From contig NZ_AP026978.1 in NCBI RefSeq assembly GCF_027924405.1, positions 868,001 to 932,000 of the forward strand: a DNA stretch of 64,000 bases. Reading direction: 5' to 3'. This DNA is from Nocardia sputorum. GTDB taxonomy: Bacteria; Actinomycetota; Actinomycetes; Mycobacteriales; Mycobacteriaceae. A program made the translations under genes and the position numbers. Of this stretch, positions 56,025 to 64,000 are shown one piece after another. How positions within the stretch are numbered: position 1 is the first letter of the stretch; every line of letters begins with the position of its first letter. The notes below the pieces were generated by a model, which ran no database searches, was not told the DNA's origin, and saw nothing but the letters and a program-made list of their open reading frames with translations.

Positions 56025-56657
56025 GTGGCATCGAATCTGGAGCGGAATCTCGCCTACGTGGAGGAATCCGTCGTGGAAGACGAAATCCTCGTCAGCGCGC
56101 GGGAACGGGCCACCGAACTCGGCGTGGTACCCGTGCCGCCCTCGGTGGGCGCGCTGCTGAGCATGTACGCGCAGCTGCTCGGCGCGCGGGCGGTGGTCGA
56201 GGTCGGCACCGGCGCGGGCATCAGCGGGTTGTGGCTGCTCGACGGCATGCGCGAGGACGGCACGCTGACCACCATCGATTCGGAGCCGGAACATCAGCGC
56301 GCGGCCAAGGAGGCGTTCCGCGCCGCCGACATCCCGCCGGCCCGCACCCGGCTGATCAACGGACGCGCGCTCGACGTGCTGCCCCGGCTGGCCGACGGCG
56401 CCTACGACTTGGTCTTCATCGACGCCGCGCCGCTGGAGCATCCCGAGTACGTCGCCCAAGCGGTGCGTCTGCTGCGCGACGGGGGCGCGATTCTCCTGCA
56501 CAACGCGCTGCTGGGCGGACGGGTACCCGATCCGGCGCAACGCGATCCGGCCACCCAGGCGGTGCGCGCCGCGACCCGCGCCATCGCGGAGAACCCCGAA
56601 CTCACCTGTGTGCTGATTCCGGTCGGCGACGGATTGCTCTGCGCCGCACGGGGTTAG
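56025..56657 (+). CDS. O-methyltransferase, Rv1220c-like
   Basis: Protein of 210 residues of the class I SAM-dependent O-methyltransferase family (CCoAOMT-like). SAM motif [15 protein letters not shown], then [14 protein letters not shown], and the metal/catalytic strand [17 protein letters not shown] 56025 is chosen because of the -10 box 7 nt away and because upstream residues are not protein-like. It is divergent from sigE, the arrangement of Rv1220c and Rv1221. Acceptor unknown. Confidence 0.92.
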   Translation: MASNLERNLAYVEESVVEDEILVSARERATELGVVPVPPSVGALLSMYAQLLGARAVVEVGTGAGISGLWLLDGMREDGTLTTIDSEPEHQRAAKEAFRAADIPPARTRLINGRALDVLPRLADGAYDLVFIDAAPLEHPEYVAQAVRLLRDGGAILLHNALLGGRVPDPAQRDPATQAVRAATRAIAENPELTCVLIPVGDGLLCAARG

Positions 56658-56734
56658 GAATTCGCGCGCGAGTCTGATTCCACCCCGGAATCCGGGGTAT
56701 GCGCTGAGAAAGAAACTCAGTGAGGAAAGCAGTT

Positions 56735-56968
56735 ATGCGTGAATTAACTCCCATCGAAGTAGCGGTCATGGGGGATGTGGTGACCGAACGGCGCACGAGT
56801 TGGTTGCGGCCGACGATGTTGGCCCTGCTGTTCGTGATCCTGGGCGCCGTGCTGGTGATGGTGGTGGTGAGCAACACCGATTTCGACACCGGCCCCGAGA
56901 AGACCACTCCGCCGCCCGGCCCCTGCGAACCGTTCTGCACCCAGAACGTCGCCCCGCCCGCGCAGTAA
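56735..56968 (+). CDS. One-helix membrane protein with PGPCxPFC tail
   Basis: Protein of 77 residues: about 30 N-terminal cytoplasmic residues, one membrane helix (MLALLFVILGAVLVMVVV) and an extracytoplasmic tail ending around PPPGPCEPFCTQ. The two cysteines are probably oxidised to a small loop. ATG 56735 is chosen over GTG 56720 because GAGGAAAG lies 5 nt upstream of it. Clearly paralogous to the gene at 57202. No known family recognised. Confidence 0.68.
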   Translation: MRELTPIEVAVMGDVVTERRTSWLRPTMLALLFVILGAVLVMVVVSNTDFDTGPEKTTPPPGPCEPFCTQNVAPPAQ

Positions 56969-57201
56969 TCCTGCCGCCGACAGCGGCTCCCGGTCCGGCC
57001 GAATAGGCTTGGCGCCGAAGTTTTTCCGGAATTCGAGCCGCCGCGCTCACTTCTCATCGCCCATGCGCCCTCCGAGGGAGGGCGGCCGACTCGCGAAAAA
57101 GCCACCGAAAAGCCACGGTTCGGCGCAAGGCGCAGCGAAACGCCGATGATCGCCGATACTGGTGTAGGCATGTTCCGAGTGGATCCGGAAGCGGGTGCGA
57201 C

Positions 57202-57432
57202 GTGGTGATGATGATGTTCCTCTGGGACGAAGACGAGCGTCGTCCCAAGCCGCTCCATTGGGGCCGGACCATGATCGCTTTCGCCGGGGTGCTGTTGTTC
57301 GCCGTGCTGATGGTCTATTTGGTGAGCACCGCCGATTTCGGCAAAGACTCGAGAACGACCGTGCCGCGCACGCCTGGCCCCTGCGCGCCGTTCTGCATCG
57401 GCTCTCCCGCACCCGAGCCGGGCGGGCCCTGA
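57202..57432 (+). CDS. One-helix membrane protein with PGPCxPFC tail, paralogue
   Basis: Protein of about 76 residues, paralogous to 56735-56968: Arg/Asp-rich start, a membrane helix (MIAFAGVLLFAVLMVYLV), the aligned STADFG segment and the PGPCAPFC tail. Its start is one of several adjacent codons (57202-57214). It lies 11 bp from the glgC stop, convergent. Function unknown; the conserved Pro-Gly-Pro-Cys-x-Pro-Phe-Cys box in both copies suggests a specific role outside the membrane. Confidence 0.65.
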   Translation: MVMMMFLWDEDERRPKPLHWGRTMIAFAGVLLFAVLMVYLVSTADFGKDSRTTVPRTPGPCAPFCIGSPAPEPGGP

Positions 57433-57443
57433 GTACCGCGCGA

Positions 57444-58658
57444 CTACACCCAGACGCCTTTGCCGACCGTGACAACCCCGCCGTTGCTCACGGCGAAGCG
57501 GGTGCGGTCGCGCGCCAGGTCCACACCGATGATCTCGCCCTCGCCGACGACCACGTTCTTGTCCAGAATCGCGCGCCGCACCACCGCGCCGCGCCCGATC
57601 CGCACCCCGGGCATGAGCACGCATCCTTCCACGGTGGCGCCGTCGTCGACCACGACGTTAGCGCTGAGCACCGAGTTCCGGACGGTCGCGGCGGACAGGA
57701 TGCTGCCCGCGCCCACGATGCATTCCTGCGCCAGCCCGCCCTGCGCGAACTTCGCGGGAGGCAGGTTCTCGGCCGCCCCGCGGATCGGCCAGTGACGGTT
57801 GTAGAGGTTGAACACCGGGTGCACCGAGACCAGGTCCATGTGCGCGTCGTAGAACGCGTCGATGGTCCCGACATCGCGCCAATAGCCGCGGTCGCGGTCG
57901 GTGGCGCCGGGCACGTCGTTGTCGGCGAAGTCGTAGACGCCGGCCTGTCCGGACGCGACGAGGGCCGGGATGATGTCGCCGCCCATGTCGTGGTCGGAGT
58001 CGGCGTTGTCCGCGTCCGCCCGGATCGAGTCCACCAGCACTTTGGTGGTGAAGACGTAGTTGCCCATGGACGCGAACGTGACGTTCGGGTCGTCCGGGGT
58101 GCCGGGCGGATGCGCGGGTTTCTCCAGGAACTGCGTGATGCGGCCGGAATCGTCGCTGTCGATGCAGCCGAACGCGCTCGCCTCGCTGCGCGGCACCCGG
58201 ATCCCCGCCACGGTCACGCCCGCGCCGGAATCGATGTGGTGGCGCACCATCTGCTCCGGGTCCATGCGGTAGACGTGATCCGCCCCGAAAACCACGATGT
58301 AGTCCGGGTCCTCGTCGTAGATCAGGTTCAGCGACTGCATGATCGCGTCCGCGCTGCCGGTGTACCACCGCGGCCCGAGCCGCTGCTGGGCGGGCACCGG
58401 GGTGATGTACTCGCCCGCGAAACCGGACAGCCGCCAGGTCTGCGAGATGTGCCGGTCGAGCGAGTGCGACTTGTACTGGGTGAGTACGCACAGCCGCAGG
58501 AAGCCCGCGTTGACCAGGTTGCTGAGGACGAAGTCGATGAGGCGGTAGGCGCCGCCGAACGGGACGGCGGGCTTGGCGCGGTCGGCCGTGAGTGGAAAGA
58601 GTCGCTTGCCCTCGCCACCGGCGAGCACGATCCCGAGTACGTGCGGCTGGCTCCTCAC
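57444..58658 (-). CDS. glgC: Glucose-1-phosphate adenylyltransferase GlgC
   Basis: Protein of 404 residues. [20 protein letters not shown] is the nucleotidyltransferase signature; GADHVYRMD and the C-terminal left-handed beta-helix ([17 protein letters not shown]) follow. It makes ADP-glucose for glycogen and capsular alpha-glucan. GTG 58658 is preferred; TTG 58667 lies inside the -10 box TAGTTT. Divergent from glgM with mirrored leaderless promoters. Confidence 0.95.
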   Translation of the reverse strand: MRSQPHVLGIVLAGGEGKRLFPLTADRAKPAVPFGGAYRLIDFVLSNLVNAGFLRLCVLTQYKSHSLDRHISQTWRLSGFAGEYITPVPAQQRLGPRWYTGSADAIMQSLNLIYDEDPDYIVVFGADHVYRMDPEQMVRHHIDSGAGVTVAGIRVPRSEASAFGCIDSDDSGRITQFLEKPAHPPGTPDDPNVTFASMGNYVFTTKVLVDSIRADADNADSDHDMGGDIIPALVASGQAGVYDFADNDVPGATDRDRGYWRDVGTIDAFYDAHMDLVSVHPVFNLYNRHWPIRGAAENLPPAKFAQGGLAQECIVGAGSILSAATVRNSVLSANVVVDDGATVEGCVLMPGVRIGRGAVVRRAILDKNVVVGEGEIIGVDLARDRTRFAVSNGGVVTVGKGVWV

Positions 58659-58665
58659 ACCTGCC

Positions 58666-58671
58666 AAACTA
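58666..58671 (-). promoter_or_regulatory. Candidate -10 box of glgC
   Basis: TAGTTT on the minus strand ends 7 nt before GTG 58658. Confidence 0.5.
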
Positions 58672-58714
58672 CCGGGTGGAACGCCTGTGAGTGGCCGCCG
58701 CGGAGCTGAACGTC

Positions 58715-58720
58715 TAGTTT
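58715..58720 (+). promoter_or_regulatory. Candidate -10 box of glgM
   Basis: TAGTTT ends 6 nt before GTG 58727, the same hexamer as for divergent glgC, 43 bp away. Confidence 0.5.
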
Positions 58721-58726
58721 GAATCG

Positions 58727-59950
58727 GTGAGTTTCGGCACGGATGGCGGACGTTCGGCGGTGGATTCCGACGAGCGGGACCGGCTTCGCGTCGCGATGCT
58801 GACCCGCGAGTATCCCCCCGAGGTGTACGGCGGCGCGGGGGTGCACGTCACACAGCTGACGGCGCATTTGCGTCATTTGTGCGAGGTGACCGTGCACTGC
58901 ATGGGCGTCGACCGCGCCGACGCCGTGGTCCATCAACCGGATCCGTCGCTCTACGCCGCCAACGCCGCGCTGCAGATGATGTCCGCCCAGCTCCGGATGG
59001 CCGACGCGGTGGGCGATGTCGACGTGGTGCACTCGCACACCTGGTACAGCGGCTTGGCCGGGCATCTGGCCGCGACGCTCTACGGTGTCCCGCACGTGCT
59101 CACCGCGCATTCCCTGGAGCCGCGCAGGCCGTGGAAGGCCGAGCAGCTCGGCGGCGGCTACCGGCTGTCGTCCTGGTCGGAGCGCAACGCCGTCGAGCAC
59201 GCCGACGCCGTCATCGCCGTGAGCGAGGGCATGCGCCGCGACGTGCTCGACGCCTATCCCGCGGTGGATCCGGATCGGGTCCACGTGGTGCACAACGGCA
59301 TCGACGGCACGGTCTGGCATCCCGGCCCGGTGACCGGTGACGAGCCCTCGGTGCTCGACCGGCTCGGTGTGCGCGCGGATCTTCCCATCGTCGCCTTCGT
59401 CGGCCGCATCACGCGCCAGAAAGGTGTCGGTCACCTCCTGGCCGCCGCCCGCCACTTCGACCCCGGCATCCAGCTCGTGCTGTGCGCGGGCGCGCCGGAC
59501 ACGCCCGAGTTGGCGCAGGAGGTCACCGCGGCGGTCCAGGAGCTGCGGCAGCGGCGCGGTGACGTGTTCTGGGTGCGCGAGATGCTGCCGACCGAACAGA
59601 TCCGGCAGATCCTTGCCGCCGCGTCGCTGTTCGTGTGCCCGTCGGTGTACGAACCGCTGGGCATCGTCAACCTGGAGGCGATGGCCTGCGCCACCGCCGT
59701 GGTCGCCTCCGACGTGGGCGGCATTCCCGAGGTGGTCGACGCCCGCAACGGACGGCTCGTGCACTACGACGCGGGAGCTGCGGCGGACTACGAACACGGG
59801 CTGGCCGCCGCCGTGAACGAGGTGGCCGGCGCTCCGGAACTGGCCGCGCGGCTCGGGGCCGCGGGCAGGCAGCGGGCGATCTCCGAGTTCGACTGGTCGC
59901 GCATCGCCGCCCGCACGGTCGCCGTCTACGACGAGGTCAGGAAAGGCTGA
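58727..59950 (+). CDS. glgM: GT4 alpha-maltose-1-phosphate synthase GlgM (GlgA-like)
   Basis: GT-B glycosyltransferase of 407 residues. It opens [16 protein letters not shown], the GT4 synthase start; [17 protein letters not shown] is the E-x7-E region that binds the nucleotide-sugar. In mycobacteria this enzyme (Rv1212c) transfers glucose from ADP-glucose to glucose-1-phosphate for the GlgE pathway. GTG 58727 is chosen from the -10 box; it adds about 20 residues before the usual start. Divergent from glgC, which supplies its donor. Confidence 0.92.
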   Translation: MSFGTDGGRSAVDSDERDRLRVAMLTREYPPEVYGGAGVHVTQLTAHLRHLCEVTVHCMGVDRADAVVHQPDPSLYAANAALQMMSAQLRMADAVGDVDVVHSHTWYSGLAGHLAATLYGVPHVLTAHSLEPRRPWKAEQLGGGYRLSSWSERNAVEHADAVIAVSEGMRRDVLDAYPAVDPDRVHVVHNGIDGTVWHPGPVTGDEPSVLDRLGVRADLPIVAFVGRITRQKGVGHLLAAARHFDPGIQLVLCAGAPDTPELAQEVTAAVQELRQRRGDVFWVREMLPTEQIRQILAAASLFVCPSVYEPLGIVNLEAMACATAVVASDVGGIPEVVDARNGRLVHYDAGAAADYEHGLAAAVNEVAGAPELAARLGAAGRQRAISEFDWSRIAARTVAVYDEVRKG

Positions 59951-59959
59951 ATCCGGCGA

Positions 59960-60835
59960 TCAGGCGGCCGGACGGTAGGTGCCGACGACGACCGACGCGG
60001 TCACCTCGACGGACTCCGGCAGCCGCGCGAGACGCTCACGTCCCGCGTCCGCGTGATGAGCGGACGGACCCATGCCGACCACGTGCGCGACATCGGTTCC
60101 GGCGAGCGTCATCGGGTACTCCACCAACGTCCGGTCGACCGGCTCGAAATGCCCCGCCATCGCGACGTCGAGCCTGCGATCCTTGTCGGGATCGACCCGG
60201 ACCATGTCCAACGGCTCGATCAGCTCCCCGAGGTGGCGCTCGGTGGGAGTGACCACGACGAAGCAGCCGTCCGCCGCGAGCACCCTGGCGATCTCGCCGG
60301 GATTGCGCGGGGCGAAGACGGAGAGCACGCAGGCCAGCGCGCCGTCTCGGATCGGCAACCCGCGCCAGGCGTCGGCCAGCACCGCGGCCGCGCGCGGGTG
60401 GGCGCGCGCGCACCGACGGACGGCGGGTTTGGCCACGTCCAGTCCGATGCCGACCGCCGGGGGAGCGGCGTCGAGCGCACGGGCGAGGTAGTAGCCGGTA
60501 CCCGCGCCGATCTCCAGCACCGGGCCGTCGCAGCGGCGCGCCGTGGCGGCGTGCGTCACCGCGTCGGCGATCGGCGCGAAGTGGCCTTCGTTCTGAAAGG
60601 CGGCACGGGCGTCGAGCATGGCCGCGGTGTCGCCCGTCATCTTGGTCGACGCACCGGTCAGCAAGCTGACATAGCCCTGCCGGGCGATGTCGAAGCTGTG
60701 ACCGCGACCGCAGCGCAGTGCTCGATCTCGCGATTCGAGCGCGAGCGGCGCGGCGTCCTGGTGTGCCCGCAGACATTCGGGGCACGCCAGCACGCCGGCC
60801 GCGACGGCGAGAGCCGAGTGGTCAGCCGGGGCCAC
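59960..60835 (-). CDS. RlmA-like rRNA guanine-N1 methyltransferase
   Basis: Protein of 291 residues with an N-terminal zinc finger (CPEC near residue 18, then CGRGHSFD) and a SAM-binding Rossmann domain (VLEIGAGTGYYLAR). CVLSVFAPRNPGEIARVL is typical of RlmA(I/II), which methylates G745 or G748 of 23S rRNA; related TlrB gives tylosin resistance. GTG 60835 follows directly after the stop of the DUF3117 gene, so both are co-translated. Confidence 0.85.
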   Translation of the reverse strand: MAPADHSALAVAAGVLACPECLRAHQDAAPLALESRDRALRCGRGHSFDIARQGYVSLLTGASTKMTGDTAAMLDARAAFQNEGHFAPIADAVTHAATARRCDGPVLEIGAGTGYYLARALDAAPPAVGIGLDVAKPAVRRCARAHPRAAAVLADAWRGLPIRDGALACVLSVFAPRNPGEIARVLAADGCFVVVTPTERHLGELIEPLDMVRVDPDKDRRLDVAMAGHFEPVDRTLVEYPMTLAGTDVAHVVGMGPSAHHADAGRERLARLPESVEVTASVVVGTYRPAA

Positions 60836-61003
60836 TCAGCTCGTGACGCTCTTCAGTTCGTCACCGAGCGCCGCTGCCTCGTCCGGCGTGAGTTCGACGA
60901 CCAGACGCCCGCCACCCTCGAGTGGAACCCGCATCACGATTCCACGCCCTTCTTTGGTTGCCTCGAGGGGACCGTCCCCGGTGCGGGGCTTCATGGCCGC
61001 CAT
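60836..61003 (-). CDS. DUF3117 protein, Rv1211-like
   Basis: Protein of 55 residues, shorter than many gene callers allow. It contains MKPRTGDGPLEATKEGRG, IVMRVPLEGGGRLVVELT and PDEAAALGDEL, the hallmark of DUF3117; M. tuberculosis Rv1211, in the same neighbourhood, is nearly identical in these parts and is reported as a calmodulin-like Ca2+-binding protein. ATG 61003 follows GGAGGG by 7 nt. Its stop abuts the next start (TGAGTG). Confidence 0.92.
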   Translation of the reverse strand: MAAMKPRTGDGPLEATKEGRGIVMRVPLEGGGRLVVELTPDEAAALGDELKSVTS

Positions 61004-61144
61004 CCTCTGCTCCCTCCAGATCTGCGCGGTCTGCTGCGCACTTTCTTGGAACTCCAGTTGTCACCAACCAGTGAGCTCGCCAGCGTTTGGCGAGCTACAC
61101 CCGTCCCATTCTTCCCTATCGCCGATGTGGACGGATAGCTGAGT

Positions 61145-61738
61145 TCAAAAAGTGACCGGTCGGCCCGTGTCGAGCGAGTCGCTGCCCACCCAGCAATCGG
61201 CCAGGTGGTCGTCGACCATTCCGGTCGCCTGCATCAGGGCATACGCCGTGGTGGGTCCGACGAACCGGAATCCGCGCCGTTTCAATTCTTTTGCCAGCGC
61301 GACGGATTCGGGGGTGGTCGCGGGCACGTCGGCGCCGGAGCGCGGGCGCGGGCGCGGCGGCGGGGCGAACGACCAGAGCAACTCGTCCAAGCCGACGTCG
61401 AGATCGCGGGCGACACGGGCGTTGGCGATAGCCGCGTCGATCTTGCTGCGGTTGCGGACGATGCCCGCGTCGGCCATCAATCGGGCGACGTCGTCGTCGC
61501 CGAACTCCGCGACTCGCTCGATGGAGAACCCGGCGAAAGCCGCGCGGAAGGCGGGACGTTTGCGCAGGATGGTCAGCCACGACAGGCCGGATTGGAAGGC
61601 CTCCAGGCACAGGCGCTCGAACAAGGCGTCGTCACCGTGCAGAGGCTTGCCCCACTCGTAGTCGTGGTAGTCCCGATACAGCTGCGAGTCCAGCGGCCAA
61701 GCGCAGCGGATCAGCCCGTCGTCCGCGGGGGCGCTCAC
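61145..61738 (-). CDS. tagA: DNA-3-methyladenine glycosylase I
   Basis: Protein of 197 residues. CAWPLDSQLYRDYHDYEWGKP, of which only the first part is the Cys-bearing zinc site, LFERLCLEAFQSGLSWLTIL (helix-hairpin region with the catalytic Glu) and GFRFVGPTTAYALMQATGMV are family hallmarks. It excises 3-methyladenine from alkylated DNA. GTG 61738 overlaps the stop of the upstream DivIVA-like gene by 4 nt. Corresponds to Rv1210. Confidence 0.95.
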   Translation of the reverse strand: MSAPADDGLIRCAWPLDSQLYRDYHDYEWGKPLHGDDALFERLCLEAFQSGLSWLTILRKRPAFRAAFAGFSIERVAEFGDDDVARLMADAGIVRNRSKIDAAIANARVARDLDVGLDELLWSFAPPPRPRPRSGADVPATTPESVALAKELKRRGFRFVGPTTAYALMQATGMVDDHLADCWVGSDSLDTGRPVTF

Positions 61739-62055
61739 TTCGACTCCGGCGCGATCGGCGTCTGCCACCGCGCGGCCTGCGCCTCGGCGAGTTGGTGCTG
61801 GAGTTCGTCGATCCGCGCGGCCAGCCGGGCCAGCGCCCAATCCACCTCTCCGGCTTTGTAGCCGCGCACGACCTGCTGGAAACGCAACGCGCGCACGTCC
61901 GCCCCCGTGATCCCGTCCACCGGCAACACGGTGGCCGTCGTCCCCTCCGGCAGCGGCCCGAGTTCCTCGGACCGCCCGAACACCGCACTGGCGAGCAGGA
62001 ACAGCACCGCGGCGACCAAGCCGACGATCAGCACGTACAGCAGCATGGTGAGCAT
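61735..62055 (-). CDS. DivIVA-like membrane-anchored protein, Rv1209-like
   Basis: Protein of 106 residues. One N-terminal membrane helix (MLLYVLIVGLVAAVLFLLAS) then a DivIVA-like segment (ALRFQQVVRGYKAGEVDWAL) and a short coiled coil. Such proteins may localise to poles or septa. ATG 62055 has TAAGCT 6 nt upstream, so it likely has its own promoter although mrp ends 20 bp before it. Coupled to tagA as Rv1209 is to Rv1210. Confidence 0.82.
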   Translation of the reverse strand: MLTMLLYVLIVGLVAAVLFLLASAVFGRSEELGPLPEGTTATVLPVDGITGADVRALRFQQVVRGYKAGEVDWALARLAARIDELQHQLAEAQAARWQTPIAPESK

Positions 62056-62061
62056 GGCACG

Positions 62062-62067
62062 AGCTTA
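62062..62067 (-). promoter_or_regulatory. Candidate -10 box of the DivIVA-like gene
   Basis: TAAGCT on the minus strand, in the 19-bp gap after mrp, ends 6 nt before ATG 62055. Confidence 0.45.
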
Positions 62068-62074
62068 TGCGGGG

Positions 62075-63211
62075 TTACAGGTGCCGGGTGGTGTCGATGC
62101 CGAGCGACATGCCTGCCAGGCCGCGGCGGCGGACGGCGAGCTTGTCGGCGACCTCGAGCAGAGCCTTGGCGGCGGAGTTCTCCGGATCGCGCAGCACGAT
62201 GGGGGTGCCTTCGTCGCCCGCTTCGCGCAGAGCCTGTTCGATGGGGATCTGGCCGAGCAACGGCACGGTGGCGCCCACGGCGCGGGTGAGCCGGTCGGCG
62301 ACGGCCTGGCCGCCGCCGGAGCCGTACAGGTCCATCCGGGTGCCGTCCGGCAGGTCGAGCCAGGACATGTTCTCCACCACGCCCGCGATGCGCTGGCGGG
62401 TCTGCAGCGCGATCGCGCCCGCCCGCTCGGCGACCTCCGCTGCGGCCGGCTGCGGGGTGGTGACCACCAGGATCTCGGCGTTCGGGATCAGCTGCGCGAT
62501 GGAGATCGCGACGTCGCCGGTGCCGGGCGGCAGGTCGAGCAGCAGGATGTCCAGGTCGCCCCAGAACACGTCGGCGAGGAACTGCTGCAGCGCCCGGTGC
62601 AGCATCGGGCCGCGCCACACCACGGGCGTGTTGCCCTGGGTGAACTGCGCGATGGAGATCATCTTCACGTCGTGCGCGATCGGCGGCATGATCATCCGCT
62701 CGACCTGGGTGGGCCTGGCGTCGGTGCCGAGCATCCGCGGGATGGAATGGCCGTAGATGTCGGCGTCCAGCACGCCGACCGACAGCCCCCGCGCGGCCAT
62801 CGCGGCGGCCAGGTTCACCGTGACGCTGGACTTGCCGACGCCGCCCTTGCCGGAAGCGACCGCGTAGACCCGGGTCAGCGAGCCGGGCTGGGCGAACGGG
62901 ATGACCGGATCGGCCGAGTCGCCGCGCAGCTGCTTGCGCAGTGCGGTGCGCTGCTCGTCGTCCATCACATCTAGGTCGACGGTGATGGCGCCCACACCGG
63001 GCACGTCGGCGACGGCCCTGGAGACCCGCTGCGTGATCTCGGTACGCAGGGGGCATCCCGCCGTCGTCAGATAGATCTCTACGTGGACATCGCTGTCGGC
63101 GCCGATCACGACGCTTTTCACCATGCCCAGCTCGGTGATCGGCTTGCGGATCTCCGGGTCGTCGACCTTCGCGAGGGCACCCCGCACATCCGATTCCGTA
63201 ACGACTGGCAT
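62075..63211 (-). CDS. mrp: Mrp/ApbC-family iron-sulfur carrier ATPase
   Basis: Protein of 378 residues. An N-terminal MIP18/DUF59 domain (VDDPEIRKPITELGMV) precedes the deviant Walker A SGKGGVGKSS and the P-loop ATPase core (LDILLLDLPPGTGDVAIS). It carries or delivers Fe-S clusters in the cytoplasm. ATG 63211 has TAAAAT 7 nt upstream. The CxxC usually seen in ApbC is absent, as in many actinobacterial members. Position as Rv1229c. Confidence 0.94.
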   Translation of the reverse strand: MPVVTESDVRGALAKVDDPEIRKPITELGMVKSVVIGADSDVHVEIYLTTAGCPLRTEITQRVSRAVADVPGVGAITVDLDVMDDEQRTALRKQLRGDSADPVIPFAQPGSLTRVYAVASGKGGVGKSSVTVNLAAAMAARGLSVGVLDADIYGHSIPRMLGTDARPTQVERMIMPPIAHDVKMISIAQFTQGNTPVVWRGPMLHRALQQFLADVFWGDLDILLLDLPPGTGDVAISIAQLIPNAEILVVTTPQPAAAEVAERAGAIALQTRQRIAGVVENMSWLDLPDGTRMDLYGSGGGQAVADRLTRAVGATVPLLGQIPIEQALREAGDEGTPIVLRDPENSAAKALLEVADKLAVRRRGLAGMSLGIDTTRHL

Positions 63212-63218
63212 GGCAGGA

Positions 63219-63224
63219 ATTTTA
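63219..63224 (-). promoter_or_regulatory. Candidate -10 box of mrp
   Basis: TAAAAT on the minus strand, ending 7 nt before ATG 63211. Confidence 0.5.
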
Positions 63225-63230
63225 GGCGTG

Positions 63231-64000
63231 TCAAATTTTGGGCAAGTCCGCGGCCCGGGGTGCGACCCCCGTGCTGTAGGAAGTCTCCCAGGCCATGACG
63301 TTCGCGACGTACGCCATGGAGTGGTTGTACCGCAGGATCGCCTTGGACTGTTGGGCCAGGTCGCGCATGTTCAGGCCGCCGTCGCACAGGTACTTCCCGG
63401 CCGTCAGAGCGGCGTCGAAGAGATTCTGCGGATCGGCGATGCCGTCGCCGTTGCCGTCGGCCGCGTAGCGCTTCCAGGTGTCGGGCAGGAACTGCATCGG
63501 CCCGATCGCGCGGTCGTAGCCGTCCAGGCCGTCGAGCGCGCCGTCGTCGGAGTCCCGGACGACGTGGTTGCCGGTGAGCGAGCCGTCCAGCACCGGGCCG
63601 TAGACGGGGCTCAGCGGATTGCCGTCGGCGTCGGCTTTGCCGCCGAACGCGTGGGTGGACTCCACCCGTCCGATGCCGGCCAGCAGCGACCACGGCATGC
63701 CGCATACCGGGTTCTCGGCCGCCAAGACGCGTTCCGCGTTCTGGTACGCCGCGACGGCCACGCCGGGAACGCCGAGCGGCCCGGCCGGCATCGCGGCCGG
63801 TTGCCGACCATTAGGCAGCGCAACGGTTTTCACCAGCGGTGTCGCGGTGGGCGCGGCCTTGGCCATGGCGTGCGCGACGAATTCGGCCGCGGCGACGGGC
63901 TCGGCGGCCGCCTGCGGGCGGGCGCCCTGGACGCTCTGGTCGTCCGGCGTCTGGACCGCGGCCGCGAGGGGTACGGCGTCGCCGACCTCGGAGGCTGCCG
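63231..64000 (-). CDS. Lytic transglycosylase, N-terminus beyond the window
   Basis: C-terminal 256 residues of a lytic murein transglycosylase (SLT/MltB-type). GIGRVESTHAFGG carries the catalytic Glu; AIGPMQFLPDTWKRYAADG and AALTAGKYLCDGGLNM are conserved. The Ala/Pro-rich linker continues to the edge, so the signal peptide lies outside. Cleaves peptidoglycan glycan strands outside the membrane. Corresponds to Rv1230c beside mrp. Confidence 0.9.
   Translation of the reverse strand, partial: AASEVGDAVPLAAAVQTPDDQSVQGARPQAAAEPVAAAEFVAHAMAKAAPTATPLVKTVALPNGRQPAAMPAGPLGVPGVAVAAYQNAERVLAAENPVCGMPWSLLAGIGRVESTHAFGGKADADGNPLSPVYGPVLDGSLTGNHVVRDSDDGALDGLDGYDRAIGPMQFLPDTWKRYAADGNGDGIADPQNLFDAALTAGKYLCDGGLNMRDLAQQSKAILRYNHSMAYVANVMAWETSYSTGVAPRAADLPKI

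Noticed and set aside
58659..58667. TTG 58667 as start of glgC
   Set aside because: It lies within the TAGTTT -10 box; GTG 58658 matches the family start and the leaderless spacing.

Overview
The window is high-GC actinobacterial DNA from a mycolic-acid bacterium of the order Mycobacteriales (Corynebacteriales), most likely Nocardia or a close relative. The evidence is a set of lineage-specific genes: mshB (mycothiol), fbiC (coenzyme F420), a PimE-like GT87 mannosyltransferase and LpqW (phosphatidylinositol mannoside and lipoarabinomannan assembly), gpgS (methylglucose lipopolysaccharide), folP2, fadD6/fadD36 and sigE-rseA-htrA-tatB. From about 16 kb onward the order of conserved genes follows Mycobacterium tuberculosis Rv1159 to Rv1230c, as I remember that order, with Nocardia-type insertions between the conserved genes.

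Layout. 0-7.8 kb is accessory: two Roadblock/LC7 proteins, an FMN reductase, small exported or membrane proteins, a divergent EamA exporter/AraC regulator pair, a divergent MarR/MFS drug exporter pair, and a divergent WYL regulator/DinB-fold enzyme pair. 7.9-11.5 kb is a minus-strand glycine betaine/choline ABC operon whose genes overlap. 11.7-16.1 kb holds exported or unusual proteins: a CHAP hydrolase, a protein made of two copies of one domain, a Tat-exported DUF1906 protein, a Ser-x-x triplet-repeat protein and a secreted Pro-rich protein. 16.4-24.3 kb has the pimE-like gene, pterin dehydratase, a tiny Cys/Lys-rich protein, typA, lpqW and mshB. 24.3-29.3 kb holds a decayed permease fragment, a 52-codon gene coupled to an Rv1171-like membrane protein, a frameshifted KimA-like permease and two PH-domain membrane proteins. 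29.5-35.6 kb carries fbiC, fdxC, dapC and pruA. 35.6-39 kb is a module with two MpaB-type oxygenases around a TetR regulator and a beta-lactamase-like protein. 39-48.6 kb carries fadD36, an F420/FMN oxidoreductase, divergent dapD/dapE, two overlapping LOG genes, fadD6, folP2 and gpgS.

48.6-52.6 kb is again lineage-specific (XdhC-like protein, small membrane proteins, an HTH protein with an unknown effector domain). 52.6-62.06 kb contains tatB-htrA-rseA-sigE, an O-methyltransferase, two paralogous one-helix proteins, glgC, glgM, an RlmA-like methyltransferase, a DUF3117 protein, tagA and a DivIVA-like protein. Every gene in this block that has an M. tuberculosis counterpart lies in reversed order and orientation compared with that genome, while the flanks do not, so one inversion explains the arrangement. 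mrp and a lytic transglycosylase cut by the window edge close the window.

How the genes work together. Four envelope and storage themes recur: PIM/LAM assembly (pimE, lpqW), polymethylated polysaccharide and alpha-glucan synthesis (gpgS, glgC, glgM), envelope stress and export (sigE, rseA, htrA, tatB), and peptidoglycan precursor and turnover (dapC, dapD, dapE, lytic transglycosylase). Redox cofactors (mycothiol, F420, ferredoxin) form a second theme. Many genes have a TANNNT -10 hexamer only 5-8 nt before the start codon, which predicts leaderless transcripts; this was also used to choose starts. I see no rRNA, tRNA, CRISPR array, intact insertion sequence or prophage.
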